A stretch of 61,801 nucleotides of DNA from Pseudoalteromonas prydzensis (GCF_011050055.1 NZ_DRGM01000063.1:1-61801); one strand, 5' to 3'. Counted from the stretch's first letter, positions 1 to 10,356 are shown. Program-made: numbers and translations. Notes: a model not told the origin generated them from the sequence alone.

Positions 1-133
1 TACTTACTTTCTGCTCAATAATTTCATTAAGCAAGGTAGATTTACCTACATTTGGGCGGCCAACAATAGCGACCATGCCGCAAAAGGTATCAACATCACC
101 GTTGTGAGGTTGGATCAATGTATCAAGATTCAT
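1..133 (-). CDS. era: GTPase Era, N-terminal fragment (cut by window edge)
   Basis: Reading the minus strand from an ATG at 131-133 gives 44 codons that run off the window. The visible part has the G1 P-loop GRPNVGKST near residues 26-34, preceded by the hydrophobic strand MVAIV, which is the Era pattern. Era is a KH-domain GTPase that binds 16S rRNA during 30S assembly. Its start overlaps the end of rnc by 11 bases, the usual rnc-era coupling in gammaproteobacteria. The GTPase remainder and the KH domain lie outside the window. Identity rests on the P-loop plus gene order. Confidence 0.9.
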   Translation of the reverse strand, partial: MNLDTLIQPHNGDVDTFCGMVAIVGRPNVGKSTLLNEIIEQKVS

Positions 134-800
134 TTTTAAGTATCTTTAATGCTTTTTCAGCAGCTTTTTGTTCAGCTTTACGACGAGAGCTGCCCACTGA
201 GATAATGCTATCCATACCTTCAACAATACATTCTACCGTGAACGTTTGATTGTGCGCCTGACCTTTGGTATCTACTACAGTATAGCCTGGCAAAGGTAAT
301 TTGCGGGCTTGTAAGTACTCTTGCAATAGTGTTTTAGGATCTTTTTGGTTTAACCCCGGTGAAATGGCGTCTAAACGCATTTCATACCAAGCTAAAATTA
401 AATCACCACACACATCAATACCAGCGTCTAAAAATACGGCACCTATGATTGCTTCAACAGCATCGGCTAAGGTTGATTCACGTCTAAAACCACCGCTTTT
501 AAGCTCACCTGGCCCTAAGCGCAAGTAATCACCTAAACCAAACTCTAAACCAAACTCAGCTAAGGTTTGCCCACGCACAAGTGTAGAGCGCATACGACTC
601 AAATCACCTTCGCGCGCTTTAGGGAACTTACTATATAAAGCATTCGCTATCACGAAACTTAAAATTGAATCGCCTAAAAACTCTAAGCGTTCATTATGTT
701 GACCTTTATGGCTGCGATGAGTCATCGCTTGCTCAAGCAATCCTTGATCAATAAAGGTGTAGCCTATTTTGCTATATAACTCTGTTACATTTTTTTTCAT
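123..800 (-). CDS. rnc: Ribonuclease III
   Basis: A 225-residue double-strand-specific endoribonuclease that processes rRNA precursors and structured mRNAs. The RNase III signature [12 protein letters not shown] lies at residues 36-47, with metal-binding Glu40 and Asp44. The second acidic pair is in the [10 protein letters not shown] segment near 113-122. A C-terminal dsRNA-binding domain occupies about 153-223 and ends in an [13 protein letters not shown] helix. The length is normal for the family. It sits between lepB (2 bases away) and era (11-base overlap), the conserved lepA-lepB-rnc-era order, so translational coupling is likely. Confidence 0.97.
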   Translation of the reverse strand: MKKNVTELYSKIGYTFIDQGLLEQAMTHRSHKGQHNERLEFLGDSILSFVIANALYSKFPKAREGDLSRMRSTLVRGQTLAEFGLEFGLGDYLRLGPGELKSGGFRRESTLADAVEAIIGAVFLDAGIDVCGDLILAWYEMRLDAISPGLNQKDPKTLLQEYLQARKLPLPGYTVVDTKGQAHNQTFTVECIVEGMDSIISVGSSRRKAEQKAAEKALKILKNES

Positions 801-802
801 TG

Positions 803-1738
803 TTACTGAATATTACCTAGGCGTTCAAAACGAACACCAGTTGGAACCCAGCCTGGTAAAATGTCGTCTGGGCCATTCTCAAATTCAAAACTCATCCATA
901 TAAAGACAGCTTTACCCACCAAGTTTTCTTTTGGCACAAAGCCCCATACGCGACTATCTTGGCTGTTATCGCGGTTGTCACCCATCATAAAATAATGATC
1001 AGCCGGCACTACCCATTCATCAGAACGTGTACCCGGTTGTTGATAGTAACGCCCTTTCATTTCCAGCGCTTCTGGGTTTATTAAAATATCATGTTTTAGC
1101 GTAGTTAAATTTTCATTTAAACGCACTAAATCCATAGAGCCTTGTTTAAATTCATCACGATTTATGATCTCCATATCAATTTTATTAAATTCATTACACA
1201 GTAAATCACCTTGTTGTGCTTCTCCCTCTGCACAATTTGGTTGAATATACAAACGCTTGTCACGGTAAACAATTTTATCACCCGGCAAACCGATAGCACG
1301 CTTAATGTAATCTACTCGCTCATCTAAAGGGTATTTAAATACCACAATATCACCACGTTCAGGCTCAGCCACATCGATTAATTGTGAGCGCCAAACGGGA
1401 TCTTTTACGCCATACGAATATTTTTGTACTAAGATAAAATCACCAACTAAGAGTGTTGGCATCATTGAACCTGACGGTATTTGAAACGGTTCAAATAAAA
1501 ACGATCTAAAAATCGTAATCGCCGCTATCATCGGGAAAATAGATTTCGCGGTTTCCGTGATAGTCGGCTCAGGTGCGATCAATGCAGCAGTTTCTTCATC
1601 TAGCTCGCCGCCTGCAGAACTCTGCGCCAGAGCCAAGCGTTGCTGCCTTTTTGGTGCAAACATAAAATGGTCAATTAACCAAATTAAGCCTGAGCCAAGT
1701 GTTAGCAACACTAAAAATATTGAAAAATAACCTGCCAT
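803..1738 (-). CDS. lepB: Signal peptidase I
   Basis: Membrane-bound Ser/Lys-dyad protease that removes signal peptides on the periplasmic face. Two N-terminal hydrophobic segments are visible, near residues 4-22 and 66-82. The catalytic box PSGSMMPTL puts the nucleophile at Ser91. The general-base Lys is Lys146 in [12 protein letters not shown], and the C-terminal box [11 protein letters not shown] is intact. At 311 residues the length is close to the E. coli enzyme. It lies between lepA and rnc on the same strand. Confidence 0.97.
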   Translation of the reverse strand: MAGYFSIFLVLLTLGSGLIWLIDHFMFAPKRQQRLALAQSSAGGELDEETAALIAPEPTITETAKSIFPMIAAITIFRSFLFEPFQIPSGSMMPTLLVGDFILVQKYSYGVKDPVWRSQLIDVAEPERGDIVVFKYPLDERVDYIKRAIGLPGDKIVYRDKRLYIQPNCAEGEAQQGDLLCNEFNKIDMEIINRDEFKQGSMDLVRLNENLTTLKHDILINPEALEMKGRYYQQPGTRSDEWVVPADHYFMMGDNRDNSQDSRVWGFVPKENLVGKAVFIWMSFEFENGPDDILPGWVPTGVRFERLGNIQ

Positions 1739-1777
1739 GCATTACATCCTTTATCTTACGTAATTGGATTACGAAAT

Positions 1778-3565
1778 TTATTTACCAACTTTAAGAATTG
1801 CTAAAAATGCTTCTTGAGGCACTTCAACGTTTCCAAGTTGTTTCATTCGTTTTTTACCATCTTTTTGCTTTTGAAGAAGCTTTTTCTTACGACTCACATC
1901 ACCACCATAACACTTGGCAATTACGTTTTTACGTAATTGCTTTACCGTGGTACGGGCAATAACATGTTGGCCAATTGCCGCTTGAATCGCAATATCGAAC
2001 ATTTGACGAGGAATTAATTCCTTCAATGCATCGGCTAATTGACGACCACGTGATTGCGCACTGTCTCTGTGTACAATAATAGCAAGTGCATCAACACGTT
2101 CACCATTAATTAAAATATCGACGCGAACCATGTCAGATGTTTGAAAATACTTAAAGTTATAATCAAGCGAGGCAAAGCCACGACTGGTTGATTTTAACTT
2201 ATCAAAGAAGTCCATCACCACTTCAGCCATCGGTAGTTCGTAAGTAACAGCGACTTGCTTACCGTGATAACTCATTTTCGTTTGCATACCACGTTTTTCG
2301 ATACACAAAGTAATAACACTGCCTAAATACTCTTGCGGCACAAGAATATTGGCTTCGACCATTGGCTCACGAATTTCTAAAATATCGTTTACGGCAGGTA
2401 AATCAGATGGATTATCAATTTGTGTAGTGCCTTCTTTGGTTACAACTTCGTAAATTACCGTTGGAGCAGTGGTAATTAAGTCGATGTCGTATTCACGCTC
2501 TAAACGTTCTTGAATAATCTCCATGTGCAGCATGCCTAAGAAGCCACAACGGAAACCAAAACCAAGCGCGGTTGAATTCTCTGGTTCAAAGAATAACGAC
2601 GCATCGTTTAAGCTTAATTTATTCAGCGCATCACGGAACGATTCATACTCATCCGAGGCAATTGGGAACATACCAGCATAAACCTGCGGTTTAATTTTTT
2701 GAAAGCCAGGTAAACGCTCCGGTGCCGGATTTTTCTGGTGGGTGATCGTATCACCTACTGGTGCACCATGAATTTCTTTAATGCCCGCAATTACAAAACC
2801 TACTTCACCGGTTCTTAAAATACCGGTATTGGTTTGTTTCGGGGTAAAAACACCCACCTGATCTGCGGTGTGGATATGCTCATTCGACATAATTTTTATT
2901 TTGTCGCCGGTACGTAATTCACCGTGTTTAATACGTACTAACGAGACAACGCCCTGATACGGGTCAAACCACGAGTCGATAATCAGTGCTTGTAGCGGTT
3001 GGTCTTTGTCACCCACAGGTGGTGGCACGTCCTTAACAATCATTTCAAGTACTTCAGCAATACCCACGCCAGTTTTAGCACTGCATTGCACCGCATCTAA
3101 GGCATCAATACCAATGATATCTTCAATCTCTTCAGCTACACGAAGCGGATCAGCTTGTGGTAAATCGATTTTATTCAGTACCGGAATGACTTCTAAATTC
3201 ATTTCTATCGCGGTGTAACAGTTCGCTAGCGTTTGTGCTTCTACACCTTGACCTGCATCAACAACCAATAATGCACCTTCGCAGGCAGCCAATGAACGCG
3301 ATACTTCATAAGTAAAGTCAACGTGTCCTGGGGTGTCGATAAAGTTAAGTTGGTAAGTTTTGCCATCATTAGCTTTATAATTTAGCGTTACACTTTGCGC
3401 TTTAATGGTAATACCACGCTCACGCTCAATATCCATTGAATCCAATACTTGCTTTTGCATTTCGCGGTCGGTTAAACCACCACAAACTTGGATCAAACGA
3501 TCTGAAAGGGTCGATTTACCGTGGTCAATATGGGCGATGATCGAAAAATTACGGATATGCTTCAT
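1778..3565 (-). CDS. lepA: Translation elongation factor 4 (LepA)
   Basis: Ribosome-associated GTPase, 595 residues. G motifs are intact: AHIDHGKST at 11-19, DTPGH at 77-81 and NKID at 131-134. The tail carries the LepA-specific basic C-terminal domain ([22 protein letters not shown]), which is absent from EF-G. It is first of the lepA-lepB-rnc-era group and is separated by 69 bases from rseC. The known biochemical role is back-translocation or help in initiation on the ribosome; nothing in this copy departs from the family. Confidence 0.97.
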   Translation of the reverse strand: MKHIRNFSIIAHIDHGKSTLSDRLIQVCGGLTDREMQKQVLDSMDIERERGITIKAQSVTLNYKANDGKTYQLNFIDTPGHVDFTYEVSRSLAACEGALLVVDAGQGVEAQTLANCYTAIEMNLEVIPVLNKIDLPQADPLRVAEEIEDIIGIDALDAVQCSAKTGVGIAEVLEMIVKDVPPPVGDKDQPLQALIIDSWFDPYQGVVSLVRIKHGELRTGDKIKIMSNEHIHTADQVGVFTPKQTNTGILRTGEVGFVIAGIKEIHGAPVGDTITHQKNPAPERLPGFQKIKPQVYAGMFPIASDEYESFRDALNKLSLNDASLFFEPENSTALGFGFRCGFLGMLHMEIIQERLEREYDIDLITTAPTVIYEVVTKEGTTQIDNPSDLPAVNDILEIREPMVEANILVPQEYLGSVITLCIEKRGMQTKMSYHGKQVAVTYELPMAEVVMDFFDKLKSTSRGFASLDYNFKYFQTSDMVRVDILINGERVDALAIIVHRDSAQSRGRQLADALKELIPRQMFDIAIQAAIGQHVIARTTVKQLRKNVIAKCYGGDVSRKKKLLQKQKDGKKRMKQLGNVEVPQEAFLAILKVGK

Positions 3566-3634
3566 AAACTGGATTCTAAACTTCTATTTTAATGGACTGA
3601 GTGTATAAAGCCGCAATTTTACATTTAATTGGCT

Positions 3635-4084
3635 TCAATCACCATCTATTTGAGTTAAAGGAAGGCTAATTGGGTGAATTTTTATTACTTTTATATCGTG
3701 TCTTAGGCTTTTCACTCGGCTCTTAGCAATAGCAAAGCCAGTAAAACCACCGCCTATAGCGGCAATAATTTGCAACCACTCAGGCGCAGACAAAACCTCT
3801 GCGGCCGTTAACGCAAAGACTAAACTTAGTACCAGAGGCAACATATACACAGCAAAAGCATGCTTAACCATATGACTGTCATCTAACGCTAAGGTCACTT
3901 TTTGCCCAACAACCACAGGAACTTCAAATCGATAGGGAAAGGTTTTTTTAGCCGTGCCGAATAGCTTGCTAAAAACTTGTGAGCCACAACGACCATTACA
4001 ACCTGCACAAGCTTGTTTTTGTTGGGCTTCTAAATGCGCAGTGGCGCCATCAAGCGACACCACTGTAAGAGTTTGTTCTATCAT
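3635..4084 (-). CDS. rseC: RseC family protein (SoxR-reducing system / sigma-E operon)
   Basis: A 149-residue inner-membrane protein. The N-terminal cytoplasmic part carries a Cys cluster, CxxCxxxC at Cys26, Cys29 and Cys33, followed by two transmembrane segments near 75-95 and 100-120. RseC family members act with the Rsx complex on SoxR reduction and are the last gene of rpoE-rseABC operons, as here. The start is 12 bases downstream of the rseB stop. The contribution of RseC to sigma-E control is considered minor in E. coli. Confidence 0.93.
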   Translation of the reverse strand: MIEQTLTVVSLDGATAHLEAQQKQACAGCNGRCGSQVFSKLFGTAKKTFPYRFEVPVVVGQKVTLALDDSHMVKHAFAVYMLPLVLSLVFALTAAEVLSAPEWLQIIAAIGGGFTGFAIAKSRVKSLRHDIKVIKIHPISLPLTQIDGD

Positions 4085-4096
4085 TATCAGCTTATA

Positions 4097-5053
4097 TTAC
4101 AAAGGTCTTGCAACCGATTCAGCAATCGCTTTAGCTGTCGTGGCAGGGATATTCCCCACTACCGACACATCAAAGCTGCCACTATTATGCACATACACTG
4201 TGGTGGCACCAGACGATAAAGCCCCACTGGGTCTGCGCCCTGGTAGTGGACGTTGTACAAAAATAGAGACTTCTACAAAACCATCTGAATAGAGGTAATA
4301 GTCCGTGAGTTCGTTGTTTAAATCCAGCTTATGGCGGTCTGACTTTAATAAGCTAAAACCATCAGGTAACCAGCCAATTTGCCAATTATTGCTACTGCTA
4401 CTTGCTTTTCTTTGAGAAATTGCCGTTGTAGGTAATGGCGTAGGAAACTTACGATTAAGCATTTCCAGTAATAACGCAGCAGGCTCTTCAGTTACACTAA
4501 TATGGGTTAACTGTAACTGCTCTATCATTTCACCATCGTGATTAACATAAGCAGATTTTAGTAATAGCGATGACTCCGCATCAAGCCACAGCCAGTAATT
4601 AAATTTATATTCATCTTTTGATTCTATCCGAACAAGTTGCGCTGCACGCCCAGCTATACGGCCTTTACCACCAAGGACAAAATCATAATGCTGGCTTAAA
4701 CGTTCGATATCTTTAAACAATACTTCAGGGATGGGACCTGCGATTGAATCAGTATCAATTGAGTATGGCTCAGACTGCGGTTCAAAATAGGTGACCTGAC
4801 TATCAATTCGCACCATTTCAAGCCCAGCACCATTGAGTAAGCTCAAATGTTCGAGTTCGGTATTACCTTGTTTTGCATGTAACCAACGGTACGGTTCCAT
4901 TGATTTTCCTTTGACAACCACAAAGGATGCGTCAAAGTTACGGTTATGGACGGCGTCAGCCATTTTGAGCAATAGCTGTTTTGCGGGGTTTTCGTCGTCA
5001 GCAAAGGCAGGGGCCATTAGTACCAACGACAAAATAAAAGTAATTACTTTCAT
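4097..5053 (-). CDS. rseB: Periplasmic sigma-E regulator RseB (MucB)
   Basis: A 318-residue secreted protein with a clear signal peptide, cleaved after AFA at residue 18. It has the two-domain MucB/RseB layout: an N-terminal lipoprotein-carrier-like domain that senses lipid/LPS, and a smaller C-terminal domain (GALSSGATTVYVH region) that binds RseA. RseB shields RseA from DegS cleavage. It starts 4 bases after the rseA stop in the rpoE operon. Confidence 0.95.
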   Translation of the reverse strand: MKVITFILSLVLMAPAFADDENPAKQLLLKMADAVHNRNFDASFVVVKGKSMEPYRWLHAKQGNTELEHLSLLNGAGLEMVRIDSQVTYFEPQSEPYSIDTDSIAGPIPEVLFKDIERLSQHYDFVLGGKGRIAGRAAQLVRIESKDEYKFNYWLWLDAESSLLLKSAYVNHDGEMIEQLQLTHISVTEEPAALLLEMLNRKFPTPLPTTAISQRKASSSSNNWQIGWLPDGFSLLKSDRHKLDLNNELTDYYLYSDGFVEVSIFVQRPLPGRRPSGALSSGATTVYVHNSGSFDVSVVGNIPATTAKAIAESVARPL

Positions 5054-5057
5054 TTAA

Positions 5058-5669
5058 TTAGTTTTTTTCCTCTTCGGCTTGCGCCTCAGTGTGAGCTTTT
5101 TCTAATGAATATGCAACACGTGCTTGGCGTTGATGCTCTAATACTAACGCACCAATACGTTGCTGTTGTAATTCACGTAAGCCTTGCTCTGCATTTTGTA
5201 GAGCGGGTTCTGATGAATAACTAACTGGTGAAGCCATACCTGTTACTGGTGTTGTTTGTAACATTGGAATTTCATTGTTTGGCGAATTCTCACCTTGTGG
5301 CAAGGTCTGAATACCAACGATGGCAAACATAGCAACACTCGCTGCAATTGCTAGCTGCGCCACAGGCTTACGCCAGTTAAATGCCACGACATTATCAGTG
5401 CCCGTTGCCGCGATAGCTGCAGGTTGAGACTCTTTTTGAGTAAAATCAGCGTAGACAGGCTCACTTTCGAGCGCTTTTGCCACACTATCACTTATATCAA
5501 AGACGAAGGCATCCTCAGACTCAGCACGCATTACATCACCGATTAGCGCATAACGTCCTAAGGTTGCTGCATCTTGCTGCGCAATAACCTCGTCAGTTAA
5601 TGATTGTTCGCCGTCAAGTAATGCGGATAGATGCTGATTATCCAACTTGTTAACGTGTGCTTTTGTCAT
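5058..5669 (-). CDS. rseA: Anti-sigma-E factor RseA
   Basis: A 203-residue single-pass membrane anti-sigma factor. The N-terminal cytoplasmic domain begins NKLDNQHLSALLDGE and should wrap sigma-E. One transmembrane helix lies at about 103-122, and a periplasmic tail of about 80 residues contains a Gln-rich helix that would bind RseB. DegS and then RseP cleavage release sigma-E in the known pathway. Its ATG is one base after the rpoE stop, so the sigma and anti-sigma factors should be made in a fixed ratio. Confidence 0.95.
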   Translation of the reverse strand: MTKAHVNKLDNQHLSALLDGEQSLTDEVIAQQDAATLGRYALIGDVMRAESEDAFVFDISDSVAKALESEPVYADFTQKESQPAAIAATGTDNVVAFNWRKPVAQLAIAASVAMFAIVGIQTLPQGENSPNNEIPMLQTTPVTGMASPVSYSSEPALQNAEQGLRELQQQRIGALVLEHQRQARVAYSLEKAHTEAQAEEEKN

Positions 5670-5670
5670 A

Positions 5671-6252
5671 TTAAGACTCGCCTATTAATGGGTTTAATTT
5701 GTTATCAATTGCTTCACGGGCACGGAAAATACGCGAACGTACCGTCCCGACTGGGCAATCCATCACCACGGCTATTTCTTCATAGCTCATCCCTTCGATT
5801 TCTCGTAGGGTGATCGCAGTTTTAAGATCTTCAGGCAAACTATCAATGGTGTTAAAAATCACTGCACGAACTTCTTCGCTTAATAACAAGTTCTCAGGGG
5901 ATGCATTTGAGCGCATTGCATCCGCGCCATCATAAAATTCGGCGTCGTCAGCATCGATATCATTTGCTGGCGGTTTGCGACCCTGAGCCACTAAGTAATT
6001 TTTAGCACAATTAACGGCGATACGGTATAACCAAGTATAAAAGGCACTGTCCCCTCTAAAGTTTGGAAGTGCGCGATATGCTTTAATAAAAGCTTCTTGA
6101 GCAACATCAGCAATATCACCTTGATTTGATACATAACGTGAAATCAAACCGGCTATTTTATTCTGATACTTCTTTACTAAAAGATTGAAGGCATTTTTAT
6201 CGCCCTGCTGGACCCTTTTTACTAGCGCTAAATCCAAATCCTGCTCGCTCAT
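5671..6252 (-). CDS. rpoE: RNA polymerase sigma factor RpoE (sigma-24)
   Basis: Extracytoplasmic-function sigma factor, 193 residues. Region 2 is visible around residues 25-90 (DIADVAQEAFIKAYRALPNF, then the TWLYRIAVN segment), and region 4 with its helix-turn-helix ends YEEIAVVMDCPVGTVRSRIF. It controls envelope-stress genes and heads the rpoE-rseA-rseB-rseC operon. A good sigma-E-type promoter lies 66-93 bases upstream, indicating autoregulation. Confidence 0.97.
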   Translation of the reverse strand: MSEQDLDLALVKRVQQGDKNAFNLLVKKYQNKIAGLISRYVSNQGDIADVAQEAFIKAYRALPNFRGDSAFYTWLYRIAVNCAKNYLVAQGRKPPANDIDADDAEFYDGADAMRSNASPENLLLSEEVRAVIFNTIDSLPEDLKTAITLREIEGMSYEEIAVVMDCPVGTVRSRIFRAREAIDNKLNPLIGES

Positions 6253-6317
6253 TCGAGCCGGTACTCCTCTGTCTGATTATTGCTTGTCATTCATATCCTG
6301 CCATTGTTTACAAATAC

Positions 6318-6345
6318 TCTGACTACTGTATGAATGAAAAGTTCT
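6318..6345 (-). promoter_or_regulatory. Sigma-E promoter of the rpoE operon
   Basis: On the minus strand an AGAACTT -35 element (6339-6345) and a TCAGA -10 element (6318-6322) are separated by 16 bases. The sigma-E consensus is GGAACTT, 16-17 bases, TCTGA/TCAAA. Transcription would start near 6311, giving a leader of about 60 bases before the rpoE ATG. This fits the known autoregulation of rpoE operons. Confidence 0.75.
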
Positions 6346-6511
6346 GTTTAATATTATTTTTTTATAGGATAGACCATAAATTAGCTCGCAAACGATGAAA
6401 ATCACTAATAGTGTTGCGCCAAATATGATACATATACGCCTATCATAATATTATTTGCTCATTACTATTTATAAACGAGTATCGGGCATTGTAACCGCAA
6501 AGACCACGGAC

Positions 6512-8137
6512 ATGAACCAAAATAAACACCACATCGCGGATGTCGCTATTATTGGTAGCGGCGCTGCCGGCCTCTCATTAGCACTTTCTTTAGCTAATCA
6601 CTGTAACGTTACCGTGATCAGTAAAGGTGAATTAACGGAAGGTTCCACACTGTATGCGCAAGGCGGCATTGCCGCCGTCTTCGATAAAAAGAATGACAGC
6701 ATTGAGTCACATGTGCAAGACACCTTAGACGCTGGCGGTGGTTTATGTGATCGAAATGCCGTTCATTATACTGCAAGTAATGCCCCAGACTGCCTACAAT
6801 GGTTAATCGAGCAAGGCGTGCCTTTTGATATGGAATTTGATAGCAAAGGCAAAGAGCGCTTTCATTTAACCCGTGAAGGTGGTCATAGCCATCGTCGTAT
6901 TTTACATGCCGCCGATGCTACTGGCCGTGCTGTACAAACAACCTTGATCAGCCAAGTGCAAGCGCATGCCAATATCACTTTGCTTGAACAATATAATGCC
7001 ATTGATTTAATTGGTGATAAAAAATTAGCGCAAACAGGCAAACACATTCATGGGATCTACATGTGGAACCGCTGTGCTAAACGCGTTGAAACTATTTCAG
7101 CCAAGTTTTTCGCGTTGGCCACCGGTGGTGCCAGTAAAGTCTATTTATATACTTCGAATCCTGATGTATCCAGTGGTGATGGCATTGCCATGGCTTGGCG
7201 TGCGGGCTGTCGCGTGGCAAATATGGAATTTAACCAATTTCACCCGACCAGCTTATATCACCCTGAATTACAAAATTTCTTAATTACTGAAGCAATGCGT
7301 GGCGAAGGCGCGTATTTAAAACGCCCAGATGGCACACGCTTTATGAAAGACTTTGATGAGCGTGAAGAACTTGCCCCGCGAGACATTGTTGCACGCGCTA
7401 TCGACTTTGAAATGAAGCGCTTAGGTGCTAATTGTGTGTATTTAGACATAAGCCATAAAGATAAAGATTTTATCATTGAGCATTTCCCTACCATTTATGC
7501 AAAATGCTTAAGTGTCGGTCTTGATATCACAAAAGATCCCATTCCGGTGGTCCCTGCCGCGCACTATACCTGCGGCGGAGTGATGACCGACTTCAACGGT
7601 AAAACTGATTTAGATAACTTATATGCGATTGGTGAAGTTGCCTACACAGGCCTGCATGGCGCGAATCGTATGGCCAGCAATTCCTTATTAGAGTGTATTG
7701 TATTTGCCCACGCTGCGGCAAAAGATATTTTAGCTAAAATACAGCACAGCCCAGCATTAAAAGAGCTACCAGTGTGGGATGAAAGCCGCGTGACTAACTC
7801 AGATGAAGAGGTGGTGATCACCCATAACTGGCATGAGTTACGATTATTTATGTGGGATTATGTTGGCATTGTCCGCTCCACTAAACGGTTAGAGCGTGCA
7901 TTACACCGAGTTGAATTACTGCAGCAAGAAATTCGTGACTATTATGCTAACTTTCGGGTTAGTAATAATTTACTTGAATTACGAAATTTAGTCCAAGTCG
8001 CTGAACTTATCATTCGCAGTGCGATGGAACGTAAAGAGAGCCGAGGCTTACATTACACCATTGATTACCCACAGTTAAATGATAATCCAACGCCAACTAT
8101 TTTGACTCCCCACGCTCATGACGAGCAGCCAAAATAG
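6512..8137 (+). CDS. nadB: L-aspartate oxidase
   Basis: FAD-dependent oxidase that makes iminoaspartate, the first step of de novo NAD synthesis. The dinucleotide-binding motif [13 protein letters not shown] lies near residues 12-24, and the active-site segment REGGHSHRR is present. The C-terminal helical domain is typical. I chose the ATG at 6512 (541 residues, starting MNQNKHH) rather than a TTG at 6455. The extra 19 residues of the longer form do not look like NadB, and the FAD motif belongs close to the N-terminus. It is divergent from rpoE, as in many gammaproteobacteria. Its 3' end overlaps ygfX by 41 bases. Confidence 0.95.
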   Translation: MNQNKHHIADVAIIGSGAAGLSLALSLANHCNVTVISKGELTEGSTLYAQGGIAAVFDKKNDSIESHVQDTLDAGGGLCDRNAVHYTASNAPDCLQWLIEQGVPFDMEFDSKGKERFHLTREGGHSHRRILHAADATGRAVQTTLISQVQAHANITLLEQYNAIDLIGDKKLAQTGKHIHGIYMWNRCAKRVETISAKFFALATGGASKVYLYTSNPDVSSGDGIAMAWRAGCRVANMEFNQFHPTSLYHPELQNFLITEAMRGEGAYLKRPDGTRFMKDFDEREELAPRDIVARAIDFEMKRLGANCVYLDISHKDKDFIIEHFPTIYAKCLSVGLDITKDPIPVVPAAHYTCGGVMTDFNGKTDLDNLYAIGEVAYTGLHGANRMASNSLLECIVFAHAAAKDILAKIQHSPALKELPVWDESRVTNSDEEVVITHNWHELRLFMWDYVGIVRSTKRLERALHRVELLQQEIRDYYANFRVSNNLLELRNLVQVAELIIRSAMERKESRGLHYTIDYPQLNDNPTPTILTPHAHDEQPK

Positions 8138-8516
8138 CACGTTTCAATCTAATAAAGCTTAGTTCATCAACCCCACTGGCGTTAATTATCAGCCAGTGGG
8201 AGCTTGCCAAGCCCTCAATATAGAGCCAAACACTGTGCTGATAAACGCGGCTTTTGTGACTAATATGACCATTTATTTTTAGCGTATTATTTTCAAAACG
8301 ACATTGCGGAGGCGCTAATATAAACACGCCTTGCTGAGGATGGGACTTTTTGTACCATTGCCAACTTAACAAGCCACACATTGCACAACTAATCACACAA
8401 ATGATTTGCGCAAAAATAGTCGTTAAAAATAGGCTGTAACACACTGCAAACAAGCTAAAGTAGACCACAAAGGGCTTGTGGTCCGCAATGTTACTTTCAA
8501 TGATAAACCTATACAC
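8097..8516 (-). CDS. ygfX: YgfX (CptA) family membrane protein
   Basis: A 139-residue protein with two adjacent transmembrane segments at about 18-58 and a soluble C-terminal domain, the YgfX/CptA layout. The gene starts inside the end of sdhE (8-base overlap), the conserved ygfX-sdhE pair. E. coli CptA was reported as a toxin affecting MreB and FtsZ, with the neighbour as antitoxin; later work gave the neighbour a role in flavinylation, so the toxin role is uncertain. The last 41 bases run opposite to the end of nadB. Confidence 0.8.
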   Translation of the reverse strand: MYRFIIESNIADHKPFVVYFSLFAVCYSLFLTTIFAQIICVISCAMCGLLSWQWYKKSHPQQGVFILAPPQCRFENNTLKINGHISHKSRVYQHSVWLYIEGLASSHWLIINASGVDELSFIRLKRAILAARHERGESK

Positions 8517-8760
8517 GAACTCGGTCTAAAATCAGCTGTACCATTTGCTTCAGCTGTGGATCTTTACATTCTTGATGGCCCATAAACCATGCAAATAGAT
8601 CAGGATCATCGGCTTCTAACAAACGTTGTAGTACTGCTTGCTGCTGCGCAGATAACGAATCAAAGGCCTCATCTACAAATGGCATAAATAACACATCTAG
8701 TTCTAACATGCCACGACGACAAGCCCAGCGAATACGCGCTTTATTGTGAATTTCAGTCAT
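8509..8760 (-). CDS. sdhE: FAD assembly factor SdhE
   Basis: Small soluble protein of 83 residues with the RGMLELD motif at about 15-21, which contains the RGxxE signature of SdhE. SdhE promotes covalent FAD attachment to the flavoprotein subunits of succinate dehydrogenase and fumarate reductase. The length matches the family. It precedes ygfX on the minus strand and is divergent from ygfZ with a 130-base intergenic gap. Confidence 0.93.
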   Translation of the reverse strand: MTEIHNKARIRWACRRGMLELDVLFMPFVDEAFDSLSAQQQAVLQRLLEADDPDLFAWFMGHQECKDPQLKQMVQLILDRVRV

Positions 8761-8890
8761 TTTTTACCTCAAACTTAGTTGCCTTGCAGTTTAACAAATT
8801 GCACCTGAATAAACAGCTATTTATGCACCTATACCAGCAGCGCTAACTACGCTATCATATGCGCCTACATTTCTTGTCACGCAGGTTTTT

Positions 8891-9802
8891 ATGTCAACAG
8901 TACACGCATGCCCTTTATCACATCAGCTGATCCGCATAAGCGGTGTTGATAAACTCGCCTACCTTCATGGCCAAATTACCCAAGATATTAATAAGCTCAG
9001 TCAAACAAATTTTTTGTGGACAGGACACTGCAATGCCAAAGGGAAACTATGGAGTGTTGCCAAGCTATTTGCTTATCAAGATAGTTACTATTTAGCCGCA
9101 TCAGCCGTTGAAGTTGCACAATCCTTAACTGAATTAAAAAAGTATGCGGTGTTTTCAAAAGTTGAAATACAAGCCGATACCAGCAAACTAATTGGCCTAA
9201 TTGGCGATGATTTAAGGTCAACATTAACGGCATTAAACATTCACTTTAATGAACAAGATAGCGCATGTAATTTTAGTCATGGTAAAGCACTTAAATTAGC
9301 CGATAACCGTGTCTTATTGATGGTTAATACTGATTTTTCACTGCCAGATGATGTTATTGCCCTTGAAAATGATGCGCTGTGGCACCAACATAGTATTTTA
9401 GCCGGTGAGCCTGAGCTCGATGAAGCGGCACTGGGTGAATACGTGCCACAAATGGTTAACCTGCAAGCAATTGGCGGAATAAGCTTTCGAAAAGGCTGTT
9501 ACACAGGCCAAGAAACCGTTGCTCGCATGAAGTTCCTTGGTAAAAACAAACGTGCCATGTATATCGTATCAGGGCACAGCGATGGCGAGCTCGCAGAGCC
9601 AGAGATTGAAACCCAAATGGGTGAAAACTGGCGCCGTGCTGGAAAATTAATCAGCCAAGCCTACAATCAACAAAGTAAAACCTTATTTGGCCTTGTTGTG
9701 TTGCCAAACGACAGTGAACCTAGTCAGTTACTGCGTGCAAAACATGCCCCAACGGTAGAGCTATCAATCCTTCCTCTACCCTACTCTCTCGAAGACGAAT
9801 AA
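8891..9802 (+). CDS. ygfZ: tRNA-modifying / Fe-S assembly protein YgfZ
   Basis: Folate-binding GcvT-like protein of 303 residues. The diagnostic KGCYTGQE motif, with its functionally important Cys, lies near residues 197-204, and a LHGQITQD segment lies near the N-terminus. YgfZ helps keep a subset of Fe-S enzymes active (for example MiaB) and contributes to tRNA thiolation. It is divergent from sdhE-ygfX and 12 bases upstream of the isomerase ATG, so the two are probably co-transcribed. Confidence 0.94.
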   Translation: MSTVHACPLSHQLIRISGVDKLAYLHGQITQDINKLSQTNFLWTGHCNAKGKLWSVAKLFAYQDSYYLAASAVEVAQSLTELKKYAVFSKVEIQADTSKLIGLIGDDLRSTLTALNIHFNEQDSACNFSHGKALKLADNRVLLMVNTDFSLPDDVIALENDALWHQHSILAGEPELDEAALGEYVPQMVNLQAIGGISFRKGCYTGQETVARMKFLGKNKRAMYIVSGHSDGELAEPEIETQMGENWRRAGKLISQAYNQQSKTLFGLVVLPNDSEPSQLLRAKHAPTVELSILPLPYSLEDE

Positions 9803-9814
9803 ATAGGAGTGACT

Positions 9815-10300
9815 ATGATCATTGCAACAAATAAAGTGGTAAAAATGCATTATTCAGTAATGGATAATGACAAAAACTCTATCGATAACTCATTTGATGG
9901 TGAGCCACTCATTTTTATCGTTGGTACCGGTTACTTAATTCAAGGCCTAGAAGATGCTCTCCAAGGCAAAGAAGCTGGCGACACGTTAAGTGTGACAGTG
10001 CCACCTGAGCAAGGTTATGGCGAACGCCATGATGAACTTATGCAAGCAGTACCAAAGTCAATGTTTGAAGGGATGGAAATTGAGGTCGGCATGCAATTTC
10101 GTGCTTCAACCGATGACGGTGACCAATCAGTTATGATCATCGATATTCAAGAAGATGAAGTAATTGTTGATGGTAATAACCCACTCGCAGGCATCACCTT
10201 AAACTTTGATGTCGAAATACTTGAAGTGCGTGATGCAACAGCAGACGAATTAGCGCACGGCCATGTTCATGGTGCTGGCGGTTGTGGTCACGATCACTAA
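9815..10300 (+). CDS. FKBP-type peptidyl-prolyl isomerase, SlyD-like
   Basis: A 161-residue FKBP/SlyD isomerase: an FKBP core is interrupted by an insert-in-flap chaperone domain (VPPEQGYGERHDE through the SMFEGMEIEVGMQF region), and the C-terminus is a short His-rich tail (HGHVHGAGGCGHDH) that should bind Ni or Zn. The tail is much shorter than that of E. coli SlyD. I chose the ATG at 9815 because AGGAG at 9805-9809 is correctly spaced for it. A GTG at 9809 overlaps the ribosome-binding site. A strong terminator follows. Confidence 0.9.
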   Translation: MIIATNKVVKMHYSVMDNDKNSIDNSFDGEPLIFIVGTGYLIQGLEDALQGKEAGDTLSVTVPPEQGYGERHDELMQAVPKSMFEGMEIEVGMQFRASTDDGDQSVMIIDIQEDEVIVDGNNPLAGITLNFDVEILEVRDATADELAHGHVHGAGGCGHDH

Positions 10301-10316
10301 TACCGACTTAAAGCGA

Positions 10317-10350
10317 CAATAAAAAAAGCGCTATTGCGCTTTTTTTATTG
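10317..10350. terminator. Bidirectional intrinsic terminator
   Basis: A perfect 15-bp inverted repeat (10317-10331 and 10336-10350) surrounds a TATT loop. The GCGC core is flanked by A7 and T7 tracts, so it can terminate the isomerase gene on the plus strand and the hypothetical membrane-protein gene on the minus strand. Confidence 0.92.
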
Positions 10351-10356
10351 TCCAAA

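Noticed and set aside
6414..6449. Sigma-70 promoter for nadB (TTGCGC with a TATCAT-like element)
   Set aside because: The spacing is over 20 bases and no alternative pair fits well, so it was not annotated.
6455..6511. Upstream TTG start for nadB giving 19 more residues
   Set aside because: The extra residues do not resemble NadB and the FAD motif would be displaced; the ATG at 6512 is a better start.
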